The notes beneath the pieces were generated by a model. That model saw only the letters and a list, made by a program, of their open reading frames with translations, searched no databases and was not told the DNA's origin. Position numbers and translations under genes: made by a program. Shown here one piece after another: positions 12,084 to 22,599 of a DNA stretch of 64,000 nucleotides; position 1 is the stretch's first letter; the number at the start of each line of letters is the position of its first letter. This DNA is from Breviolum minutum Mf 1.05b.01. Lineage: Eukaryota; Sar; Dinophyceae; Suessiales; Symbiodiniaceae. The DNA lies in NCBI GenBank assembly GCA_000507305.1, contig DF241726.1, positions 1 through 64,000 on the forward strand. Direction: 5' to 3'.

Positions 12084-15000
12084 AAAGTATGGCCTCCTCG
12101 TTGGGTGTTTGACAGCGATGTCCAATTGGCATCGCTAACCTCCAGTGTGACCGCCTCGACTTCCAGTCATAGTCCTTGCTACTGTGCATTTGACCACATC
12201 TCACCTTGACCAACTTGGTCCACGTTTCTCGCTTCAAAAAACCTTCCAAGGAGCACCAAAATGTCCTCCTCATGCACAAACAGCAAACGTTGCAGCATAT
12301 CGAATATATCCAAATCAAAAAATGTCTCGTCTCTTCAAAAGTCTCTGGGACTCAATAAGCCTTGTGCCGACTCCATATCTGATTCAATGGACTGCGCTGT
12401 TTGGGCCGCAACATCTGGTGGAAAGGCAGGTAAACGAAGGTCATAATTCAAGGCTACCACTCTCAACTCGATGACAGTCCAGGCGCCCAAAAGCATTCCC
12501 TCAACATCCAAAGGTCTGTCCTAGGAGATTGGGGGGGTAGGATGTGAGATGTTTTTACAGAGCTTCAACCCAAAATTGTTGGACCCTTCTTTCCGTTTGG
12601 ATTATGGAGATGGAAGGCTTCTCCTTAAAAAGTGGTGGGTGACCCTCTTTCAAATCCCAGTTTCAACACCACGGCACCGTAGCAAGGCCACGCACACCAA
12701 TGCTCCAAGTAGTGCTGGAGTGGCATACATCTCATGTTCCGCGTAAAGGATCCGTGGAGGCTTTTGACCTCCGGATCTTTCCAATCAGAAAGCTTTGGGA
12801 ATGGATGAACCTGCCATTCCCACCCCAAAAATAACAAGAGAAGCAAACCATTCCAACATTGATGGATTGTAGATGTTTGTATTTTGAACAAATCTATGGG
12901 TTTTCAAGGTTGCAGTATATCAAGAACTGCAGTGAATTTAAATTGCTTCATGCTGAGGCCCACACATAAAATGTCTCTCACTAGTCCTCCAAAGCAAGCA
13001 GTGCTCAAGCCACATAAAGCACAAGCACCTTGGCAGTGAATCCTAGGGTGATGGTGTAGGTTTCTTAGGTATCTGAGTTGGGCATGCAAGACTTGATGTA
13101 TGATGAGCTGTTTTATCTTCCGATATATAACTTGATACACATGTGTGCTTGTAATATGGCGGTTGAGCAATCTAGCTATCTAACTAATCCCTCTCTATAT
13201 ACAGTATACATGCACACGCACACCCCAAAAGTCCCTATTCCTCATGACCTGAGAAACCCTCTCTAAGTCTTCTTCAAGCCCCCCATCTTGACACAGGTTG
13301 CACAAGCCCCCCAGACCCATGCCTGCATGCACATGATACCCTGGCAAACATGCTGCGATCCGTGCTCCCAACACAGCGAAGGCTGCCAAGCCAACAGTGT
13401 CCGTCCAAAAGATCTTGGGAGTGGCGATGTGCTGGCTAAAGCGGTGGTACAAATATAGATTTCTTGTTACAGTACTCACAAAAAGTTGGGAGATTTCGTG
13501 GAGAGTTCTCATGGAAATCCAATAGATGGGTGATGGATGTTCTGTTTACGGCACTATCTTGTCATAACAAAACCTGCTTGCAACATGCACACAATGCGAC
13601 TTACACAAACTTCTGGCTTTCAATCATTTACTGCAATTTGATATGCACTTGGTCCTACTATTGACAGGTTTTCTATACATCCCATTTCAGGATATATTCC
13701 ACCAATCATCAGATCACAGGTTTTGAAGGGCTTGGGGTCTTAGCTGCGTTGTGTTCAAGCACTCCAGGCATATTAAACATATTGTAGCTTCAAAACTGGG
13801 CTCCATTCCAAACCCTAAGTTGGCAGATGGGTTTTCGTTTTCTAGCCCCAACAATCCCAATTGGACCTTGATACATTTCCACCACCAACGACATTCAACG
13901 ACCACCAGGGCAAGGTGCGAACTCACCTTCCGCGGTAATGCCAAATCGTCTAGCTAAGTAAGGCAATCCAAAGAAGGCACCAGTGGAGATCGCAATGCCT
14001 CAAACGTTCCAGCAAATTCAACCGCGACAGCGGGGTACATTTTCGCTGGGTTGAGGGGGATGACTTTTCACAGTTTATATTAGCGCCACTGTAGTATGCA
14101 AATGTATGCACCATTCAATCTATCTGGAAGACAAGGTAAGGGCATATGTTTTCAAAGGCCAATCATCCTCCCATGTCCAAGATATAAAGTTTGAATCTTT
14201 CACCTCCAAGGCACAAAGAAGGGCCTCATCATACGCTGTTGTCCAGAAAATAGGCATCCGACCAAGGATTACATCTCGAATGGTTCCTTGGGTAAGGTAT
14301 GAATAGCTCCAGGTCGCTTTTTTGGAACCACAAAAAACTGAAGCGAGTTACCAACAAACTATAGCATTTGTCAAAAATTAAAGTGAGCTAATGACTCAAC
14401 AAAAATACGTAAAAGCCCAAACAACANCGACAACGACAACAACGAACAACAACCACAACAACAACCAACAACCAACCAACCAACAACCAACAACCAACAA
14501 CCAACAACCAACCAACCAACCAACCAACCAACCAACCACCCAACCAACCAACCAACAAACAAACAAACAAACAAACAACCACAACCACAACCAACAACCA
14601 ACAACCAACCGACCAACCAACCAACCAACCAACAAACAAACAAACAAACAACCAACCAACCAACCAACCAACAAACAAACAAACAAACAACCAACAGCAA
14701 CTTCCAGTTCCATCTATTATCATACCCATTGTTTTTCAACTGCCTTTTCACCAAGCTTCCACCTCCAAGGGCAGTGATGAAGCCGACTAAGTTGCAACCT
14801 AATAAATCCATTCCTGCAAGACCTGCTGCAAGACTACCAGTGAAAGCAAAGCTAGCATCTCCAATGTAATTTGCAACCATAAACGTCCTGGATATGAAGC
14901 AACCGGCTGAAGAAGGCTGTAGGATAAATGTGAAATTCGAAGCAACACATGACAGACTTCTAAAATCAACGATCAAAGTTTGTTAGACAATCAACTCCCC

Positions 15001-15404
15001 TTTCAGTTGTCAAAAAATACACCAAATGCCAATATCACTCGAAAAAAGTGAAAGAAAAATACTGCTTTTCTTGCAATTTCAGTTTTTTCTCATACAACGA
15101 ACTAGGGTTTCGATCGTTCGGAATCCTCACCTGGCAAGGTAACATCACTAATACCAGAATAATACCAAGGGCTGTTTCACAATTAGATATCTTCAACGAA
15201 AAAAAATCTCCCGAAATGGTGTTCCTATCAACCGAAATCATCTAATATCAGCAATGCTTAAACAAATGCCGCAACTTTGCAAGTTGGATTCCTATCAATG
15301 GTTACGGCTTGCCGTTCCCGATCTGATAGAAGCAATGCACAAATCATCGCAAATCCCAAGGCCAAACGCTGTCGTTGAGCTTTCCTTCGAGCAGCGTACG
15401 CCAT
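12084..15404 (-). CDS. UPF0126/TRIC-type multi-span membrane protein (putative glycine or cation channel family)
   Basis: The family has two repeats of three helices. Exons: 15404-15306 starts ATG (MAYAARRKAQ, then hydrophobic LALGFAMICALLL); 15190-15131 (ALGIILVLVML); 14916-14763 (YIGDASFAFTGSL...LVGFITALGG); 14286-14214 (GTIRDVILGRMPIFWTTAYD); 13413 to about 13300 (FWTDTVGLAAFAVLGARIAA); 13028-12964 (GLSTACFGGLVRDILC); 12760-12670 (RILYAEHEMYATPALLGALV); about 12472-12205 (LNYDLRLP plus a C-terminal extension); perhaps 12154-12084. The paired FxTALGGGTIRD-like and STACFGGLVRD motifs and the closing YDLRLP are diagnostic. Junctions 15306/15190, 14763/14286 and 12964/12760 keep phase. The start was chosen because a basic N-terminus runs straight into a hydrophobic helix. 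An in-frame TGA lies at 12335-12337 between the LRLP exon part and an open tail; the protein may end there. Transport activity is inferred from the family only. Confidence 0.85.
14420..14695. repeat. AAC/AACC/AAAC compound microsatellite
   Basis: About 275 bp made only of A and C on the plus strand (T and G on the other). It lies inside the intron between the exons ending 14763 and starting 14286 of the UPF0126-type gene. It is open in several frames on both strands because it lacks stop-forming words; these frames are not genes. Confidence 0.9.
14427..14427. other. single N, assembly ambiguity
   Basis: One undetermined base at the start of the AAC/AACC array. It probably marks a join across a repeat, so the true array length is uncertain. 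Confidence 0.7.
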
Positions 15405-15499
15405 GGCGTTGCTGGTGGCCTGTTAATGGAAGGTGAAATGGACAGAAAAACTGGAGCCAACAACGGCGACGCCCATCCAAGTCGGAAAATCTATTTGGC

Positions 15500-15845
15500 A
15501 TTCAATGACAAGGAGTTGAATTGCTAATTGATATTGAGATCCAAAGGTTTGTTTGTTTTAGCTCCTCTTTTCCTTTAGATTCACATGTTTTGTTGTTTTT
15601 TTCAGCAGTTTCTTGTACATGCAACTCAATTCTAGTCATATTATCTTCATCCGCAACATCATCCTGATGCAAATTGGCGATCAAAGTCAACCATCCTCCA
15701 TCATTATCAAAAAATCATCCATATCCACCTGTCTCTCTCCCTTTACCCGGTAACGTCCTCAGAAATGGTTTGCATGGCCACATCATCTGGAAAACGACCC
15801 ATGGAGTCCTATTGCAACAGGAGTTGTTAAGAGTGCCAACTGACG
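15500..15845 (-). other. coding-like stretch upstream of the UPF0126-type gene
   Basis: On the minus strand this shows two short open segments, one with MGRFPDDVAMQTISEDVTG (about 15,805-15,750) and one with HQDDVADEDNMTRIELHVQE (near 15,650). They are acidic and could be the last exons of the next gene upstream. No family was recognised and such short frames can occur by chance. Confidence 0.3.
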
Positions 15846-17006
15846 ATGCTTTTTTCGGTTGATGGGTTGCACTGATTTATATAATGTCTGCCCAGTAGAA
15901 ACTCCATTCATCAAAGGTTTCCTAGGATAATTAATGCCACCAACCTCAATCACCAAAGTCACCAACCTTCATCACCAAAGTCATCATTTCACATAAACTG
16001 GAAATGTCCTATTGATTTGGGGAGCGGATTTCCTAAACTGATATTTCCCCAGTGACACGTTGGAGAGTCGCCATGTTGCCGACCCAAACAATACAGTATT
16101 AAGGGCAAATCACTTAAAACCACTATACGTTTGTATTGTTTGGTTCCCCCAATGTAGGTGCAGTAATTCAATGACCCTTGATTTTTTCCAATGAAATCCA
16201 GGCTTCATTGGATGTTGCGTATCCGTTCTTTGCAATTTGTTGTGTAAAATGCTACTGCTCAAATGCTTGCAACCTACGATGCACTCATATTTGTGATAAT
16301 TGTGATGTGATACCAAGCATTTGAGCAATACCAGTGATAATTCTCAAATCTTGAATAACTTGTGATACCAAGACTGACAAAGAATGGTCTGATGTGGATC
16401 CAAAAATTAACCCTACCACAATAACAATCTCAAAATAACCCTCATGAACTGTCTCAAATTGTAACAAATTGATTCTTTTAAATTGCTTAGAAAATCACCC
16501 GTGATCACCCTCTCAACTTCCAACATTTCCAATCACCAACTCACCAACTCCCTCAACCCTCAACCCCAACCAACTGCCACCTGCAAAACTCCTAGCTCTT
16601 TCCCTAGCTCTTGACTTACGAGGTCTGATCGTGTGGCCAGGGTTTGTGCCAACCTCGGGATATAATAAAGATCCACCGATCCATGATTTTACTGGTTAGG
16701 GAAAAAAGTTAGATGGGAAATATATGTATAGTTACTTGTATGTATATATATATATATTAATAGGTGTATATATATATATATGTGTGTCATATATATATAA
16801 ATATATAAATATAGATAGATACATGTCTTTCTTGATTTGGATTGATTTCGGCAGGAGCAAAGCTGTCTCGCGCTGAAAACTGATTCAATCCGACTCATTT
16901 GACTCCTCTAGATGGGGATACACCATGAGAAACCACTATTCGTCCACGTGATCCCACTAGGCAGTATGCCTGGGACACTTCTGCCGCATTCCCTGAGCCC
17001 AACGCT
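15846..17006. other. no gene recognised
   Basis: AT-rich sequence with a TA/TATG microsatellite at about 16,720-16,830 and CAACC-rich simple sequence near 16,530-16,580. Minus-strand frames around 16,250-16,460 are open but match nothing I know. Confidence 0.4.
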
Positions 17007-17168
17007 TTACGAAGACTGTTCCCAAACATGCCACCTGCACATGGAGTATGGCGGATTGCGGCGATTCCAAAGGTTTAGACTTTGTTGAATCAGAGTAGGT
17101 CGAACATTCGGACCAAACAAACGCTGAATGCAGTGTGCAGAAAGGCTGCGCAAAAACTTCTTGCCTCC
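17007..17168 (-). CDS. candidate terminal exon of an unidentified protein
   Basis: After a CAG acceptor the minus strand reads 53 codons to a TAA stop, including GGKKFLRSLSAHCIQRLFG and LNLWNRRNPPYSMCRWHV. The mix of residues is protein-like and the frame is GC-richer than the surroundings, but I recognise no domain. It would belong to a gene whose earlier exons lie further right. Confidence 0.35.
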   Translation of the reverse strand, partial: GGKKFLRSLSAHCIQRLFGPNVRPTLIQQSLNLWNRRNPPYSMCRWHVWEQSS

Positions 17169-17899
17169 TGGTGTTCAATTCCCTTGAACACCCTGACTTC
17201 GACCAACGAAGGATGGCATTACTTGCTGTACGGGTTGGGTTCTTGTGGGTTTTCCTTCCACCTTTAGAAGCAAACCCAGCCTCCTGTCTCACACGTTCAC
17301 CTCGCCATTCGACTGGTCGTGTGTCATCCTAGCTCAAAGATCCAAGAAACGACGAAGTATAGTAGGAAATAACTTAAAGACTTAGTTCCCTGCAAGGACA
17401 TACCTCAAAATACCTAGAAATTAGAAACAATATTTAGAGATTCTACAATATATGTTTCTCACCGTAAAAATAATGCTCTACCTGTCCTGTAAGTCACATC
17501 TTTTCAAGAAAGATGCCTGGAAGGCCTACAATTCGGTGTTTAAGCATACGTCGCAATGTAGCTTAAAGGCTATGCCGCTTGCACCTGCCATGCACTTCGT
17601 GCCGTATTGATGCGAGAGATCACCTGCCATCAACCCATCCTTCACGGGGTTATGACTTGTTGATACTTGGACTCTGCAAGGTTGGGGATATCGGATATCT
17701 GAAAAAGTCACAGTTGAGGGAGGAATTTCAGGTCACGTACATCCAACACATACCAAAAGGGCCCGGTTAGCCCGGTTCTCTTTTCAAACGAGTAAATTGG
17801 AGCTCCTTTTTTGTGCAAGGGGGGAAGAATATCAACTAAATATAAAGAGATGCTGGACTTTAAATTGCTATGTTAGATTACCAGAGGTAAAAATATACC

Positions 17900-18330
17900 T
17901 GGAAAAACTGCAGAGACCACGGCAAGGTTCCAAATTGCGTTGCTTCTGTTTATCCGGATCTGCTCGGTTGATAGACTTTGCATTCCACTTCCATCATTCC
18001 AAGAATCACATCACTTGTGCATCTAACACAAGTCAGCATCCATTTGTAAACAGCCTTGCGTTTTCTTTTTCAACAACTTCCAAGTCAACAAGAAAACCTA
18101 TGATGCGGGAAAAAACAACGCGCCTCAATGAATCTGGACACTGCTGTCAAGGGTTCCTTCCCAAAGTACCTGCAAAAACGGTCACCATGGGTTTTCATCC
18201 CGAGAAAACCCAGGGATGACGGTCACTCGCAGCGGAGCCGACTACCCGGTCACTCATCCAAGGCCACTCCATCATAGCTTCCAGCCACCGGAGCGACTGT
18301 CCAAATGGTTTCGAGGTCAGTAAAAGTCGA
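17900..18330 (-). other. coding-like segments of unknown identity
   Basis: Minus-strand segments here include SLRWLEAMMEWPWMSDRVV (18.3 kb) and, about 17,980-17,900, RINRSNAIWNLAVVSAVFPG. The second loosely recalls the N-rsN..lv.Avl.aglyP stretch near the end of DEAH-box helicases, but no helicase core motif was found nearby. I do not assign a function. Confidence 0.25.
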
Positions 18331-19079
18331 ACTTGAACAATGAAGTCATGAAGCTTGTTTTCTTTTTTTGTGGGGGGGTGCTTGGGTGAGGTGGATTTTT
18401 TGGGAGGAAAAAAAATGTCATTCATGTGATGCAACTTGGCAAAAATCATGACAAATCCTGGAAAGAAATATCAAGAAACCAAAACTCTAAAAAAAGACTT
18501 TGGCGAGACAACCTTTTGAAGGGGCAAAAAAGACAGGGATTTCAACTGGGAGTTCCATTCACCCAAAACAATGTCCATTGAAGCTTTAAGTGTATCAGTC
18601 AGATTCAAGAAGAATTTATCATTGCTTCATTACAACTGCCCCTTTTCAAAAAAGAAACCAGTCACCCCAGGGTGTTTAAAGAAACAGTTCACAACTTCTT
18701 AAGTCCTACCCAAAACCCAAAATGATGTTTTTTTTTAAAGGTAAAATTCTAGAGGGGGGACCCTTCCAGGATGAATAGTTCGATCCTAACTTTGGAATCA
18801 TGAATTCACCATCCCAAGATCCACCTCTGCACCTACTGGAAGCCTTGGACCTCGGCTTCCGCCTTTCAGTTTGGAGGGAGCTACAGGCCGCTGTGCAAGA
18901 TGTAGCTGCTACCGTTGGACATGCGTTTATAGATATATATATATATAGCGATATTTACATATATATATATATACTGCTGTTAAGTCATAGAATAAACCAA
19001 CATGCAATACAATGGGTGCGTATCTTCTAATATATAGCTGTGATTGACCTTGCACTGGGTACGTCGTATGTCAATGAGG

Positions 19080-19121
<42 letters not shown>

Positions 19122-19165
19122 CTCTGACTCTGGTTCTGGTTCTGACTCTGACTCTCTCTGATATG
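19080..19165. repeat. CAA microsatellite followed by TCTGAC/TGGTTC repeats
   Basis: About 42 bp of perfect (CAA)n pass directly into a short hexamer-like tract. TA microsatellites flank it at 18,930-18,975 and 19,365-19,420. Confidence 0.9.
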
Positions 19166-19893
19166 TTGTTTTGTCAATTTGTTTGGTTGATTTTTTTGTC
19201 AGGAGAATACCTGAAATACTGTACCTCTTGGAGTGTTGCAGCCTACCTTCGGCCCATGATGAGGCCTGTATCACTGAATGACTCGGGATCCACAGAAGCA
19301 GTGGATGAAATGGAGACATGTACATGAAAATGTGCTGCCAGTGCTGCTAGCCTATGTGAATATGTATATATATATATATGTGTGTATATATATATATGTG
19401 TGTGTGTGTATGTATAGTCACGTGCAAATGATCCCAGATGTGTTTGATGTATATATTAAATATTCTGCACATAACTATCATTCATACGTCGAAGTTGTTC
19501 ACTTAGTCGACTTGGTGGAAGGCATGGAATCTTCACTTTCTGTTTAAAACACAATTGCCAAAAAACAAGAAGAACTGGTGAAAAAACTATTCGCGGGTGA
19601 AAAAAAACACTTAAAACAAAAAAAAACGTTGCATGCATTTTGGAAGCCACGTCTGTCTCAACGAGGTTTTACGGAAACACCTCCACTTGCCGCAAGTTCG
19701 ACATGCGGCCACCAGTGCTCCGGCAGCTGGAATAAGCCGGGATGCCTTGCTTGACACTTGCAACCAAGACAGGGAAGAACCTTCTTCGATGTTTGGGGGA
19801 TACAGTAAGCTTTGGGAATGGAAAACTCATCCTTTAAGGATGAGTTGAACCGTCTCTGACTATTGGCTTGGACGGATTTTGCGACTCTATATA

Positions 19894-19894
19894 N
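19894..19894. other. single N inside a TA array
   Basis: An undetermined base in a TATATA tract; a probable assembly join over a microsatellite. Confidence 0.7.
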
Positions 19895-20110
19895 TATATA
19901 TATTATATATATATATACATATATAACTTTGTAGTGTGACAAGGGGGCATCATCCCAACAGCCAAACTGCTCCCCGCCAGCTTCGCTTTTTTCTTTTCGA
20001 GCCTTATAGGGCTCGGCTTTCGAAGTTTGTTGATGTGGCCGCCAGTGCCTCCACAGGTGTTCAGTGTTGCCAAAACAAAAATCACCGTGGCTCAATTATA
20101 TTCCCTTATA

Positions 20111-20221
20111 TGGGTGATTTCGAAAACTAGGGGATTATCCCAAAATGGATGGAGTTTCTAATGGAAAACCCTTTTTTGAGATGATTTGGGTGGAAAACCC
20201 ACTATTTTTCGGAAACATCTC
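20111..20221. repeat. hairpin repeat family A, copy 3 (diverged)
   Basis: It begins TGGGTGATTTCGAAAAC and ends ACTATTTTTCGGAAACATCT, with inner CCCAAAATGGATGGAGTTT and GATGATTTGGG segments typical of family A. The arms are more mismatched than in other copies. Confidence 0.7.
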
Positions 20222-20594
20222 TATATATTTGGGTAGTAAAAAAAAATCCCCCTTTATCACCCAACCTGCCACCTCGATTTTGCAAAATGCCCTAAAAGCC
20301 TTTTTTTTTCTTCTCCGCTTCGTTCAAGCAGGCGAAGTTCGAAGCAGGACCAGCGAAGCACTGACTGCAATGTGTTGGGGGGCCAAGTTGGGGGTCAATC
20401 CGACCGACCGCATCCCGGCCCCTGGAACTTTCGATGAAAACCGAGGTGATGTGGGGGGTCCTCGGCGGGTCGCCCTGGGGCACCGGTTTCCCAGAGCAAA
20501 ATTCCAGTGGATGAAATTTAGATGAAGATGGTTTTGTTTAGGGCACCTGAAAATCAGTAAATCTTCCCAGATTAAAATCATAATTAAACACTAC

Positions 20595-22275
20595 CAAAAA
20601 ACTTCAGAAACTTCTTGAAGCTCCGAGATTTTGTATGATTTTGTTCCATCCCAAAGGTTTCCAGGGACGGTTGTTTTCCCGCAATGGAGTGTTCTCGGTA
20701 GTTCCCAAGACTCAATCCAGCTCATCCATCTCTTGCACCTGATGTGAAACAGCTTCCAGATCTTAGATGGGAACGAAAATGCTGAAAATCGCACCACACT
20801 TTTCGTAACTTGGTATACGTATATAAATTGGTTCTATGAATTCTTCACCAAGGACCAAGCGCAGCTTTCTTTTGGACTAACTGATTCTGCACCGCACCTT
20901 GTCATCATCGTCAGGCACCATGGTCCTGCGAAGATCTGGGAAACAAGATCCAAATCCAGCAAAAGACTTTCCGACCAGATGTAGTACGGAAAGCAAAAAC
21001 ACCCAGTCCTGCCGTAGATGTGTCTGCCTCTTCTTCTGCGAGTGCCGGCTTGTCCTCCCGCTGCTTGCAAAACGCTTGCACATAAACCGGTCCTTAGCAA
21101 ACAGAATCAAAAACTTGAACCACCTTGAAGAATGATAGACTTTTTTCAAAAACAACTACCACAACCCGAAAATATCCAGTGATATTAGCATTTGGAAAAT
21201 AAAGCCTGGTGGGTTCCTTTTTTTTTCTTGCACCATGTTGCACCCATTCTTATCTCTCAGCTCCACTTTCGATCTTTAGCCTAAAATTTTGCGAGCATAT
21301 GCCATTTGCCATATGCCATATGCCCTGTGTATCCCGGACATGCACCCACCTTTTTTTGCTTTCACCAAAAACGGTCCCTTTTTGTGTTGTGTTTTGCTTG
21401 TCGGCAAAACATTAGCCATTCCAACCCAGGAAATTTTCAGCACCTCTGGTGGAACAAAATTTTCGTCTTCAAACTTAAAACGCTTCAAATGACTTAATCG
21501 TTTGCCCTACAAAAAAATTTTTCGGTGGATACCAAAAAAAAAGAAATGTTGGATTCTTGGATATCAATTTGTCTTGGAAGTAGTAGAACGATATTTTTGT
21601 TTCTCAAATTGAAATCATTTGATATCATCTGGACGGTTTCTGCTATACAATTCCTCTGTTGCTCAAGTCTTGGAAGCTTCAACATCGCGAGTTCAAACGG
21701 GGTGTTCAACGCTGGAATTCCACCGCCATTCACCGTATTTCGGGCAATGTCATCTCTTGCCTTGAAGCGGGTTGGCGGGTTGTAACCGGTGGATGCCTGT
21801 GGACCATCTTGGCATGGATTTATACCATCTGAAAAACTACGGCAACACAGCTCCATACAGCTTCCTTCCTGCTTAATGTCCCACCAAAAATTGGTATACT
21901 TTGATATTCCTGCTGTCCTTGACAACTTCTTCTTGCCAATCACGCCATCCAATAGGTGAATAAAAACAACATTGGTAGTATTTGTATGTATTTTTTCCTC
22001 CTCTTACCAAGTGCTTGAAAGGTAGTCTGATTTTTGTTGAAGAAAGAAAAGAATTCTCATCCAAATTTTGATGGAGATTTCCATTTGCTGCTAGCTCTCA
22101 GCTGCATCCTGCATCCAGCCAAGTTGCTCCCGTGCATATTCCACTAAAGGCGCATCTGGCAACAATTCCTCCATGGAACGCCGACGTGAGTTGTAGAGAA
22201 ACCAAGCTTGCCTAGAAGTGCTGGATGTGAAGAAATGAACAACATGTCGGACATGTTTATTTTCCACGGTTTTTT
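20595..22275 (-). CDS. unidentified multi-exon gene, or C-terminal part of the CDF-like gene
   Basis: Several minus-strand segments look coding: about 22,270-22,092 (SMEELLPDAPLVEYAREQLG), 21,870-21,540 (STGYNPPTRFKARDDIAR and LPRLEQQRNCIAETVQM), 21,090-20,970 (VYVQAFCKQREDKPALAEEE), 20,790-20,590 (DLEAVSHQVQEMDELD and GKQPSLETFGMEQNHTKS). The 21.9-21.5 kb segment is open for about 150 codons, the longest non-repetitive frame in this part. I recognise no domain. They lie directly 3' of the transporter-like exons in the same direction, so they could be a soluble C-terminal extension of that protein or a separate gene. Exon limits are rough. Confidence 0.4.
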
Positions 22276-22463
22276 TAAATCTGCATTCAGAATCATAATC
22301 TAACATCATCACACTATGACACTGGCATATATGACCTTTCTTGGAAAAAAGCGGAGACCTTGTCGATGGTATACATACAACTTGCCCCCGTTGTTCTTTC
22401 AATGTCTTTCAATCTCACTAAAAAAAACACGCACATGACACAAAAACAATCTAGCCAGCGACT

Positions 22464-22566
22464 TGGGTGTTTCCGAAAACAGGGGTACCCCCAAATCATC
22501 TATTTTAATAGGATTTTCCATTATAAACCATCCATTTTTGGGTACCTCTATTTTTGGAAACACCCA
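22464..22566. repeat. hairpin repeat family A, copy 4
   Basis: The ends TGGGTGTTTCC and GGAAACACCCA are perfect inverted repeats; the inner GGGGTACCCCCAAATCATC pairs with GGGTACC near the right arm. Confidence 0.85.
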
Positions 22567-22599
22567 CTTTCACCCTGGGATTTTTGGTTCATCCCTTGA

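Noticed and set aside
14371-14976. Long frames with Gln/Asn/Thr/Pro or Cys/Val/Gly/Leu repeats
   Set aside because: They are translations of the AAC/AACC array; only 14763-14916 is a real exon.
17900-17990. DEAH-helicase-like phrase NRSNAIWNLAVVSAVFPG
   Set aside because: No Walker A, DEAH, SAT or QRxGRxGR motif was found nearby. One short phrase is not enough.
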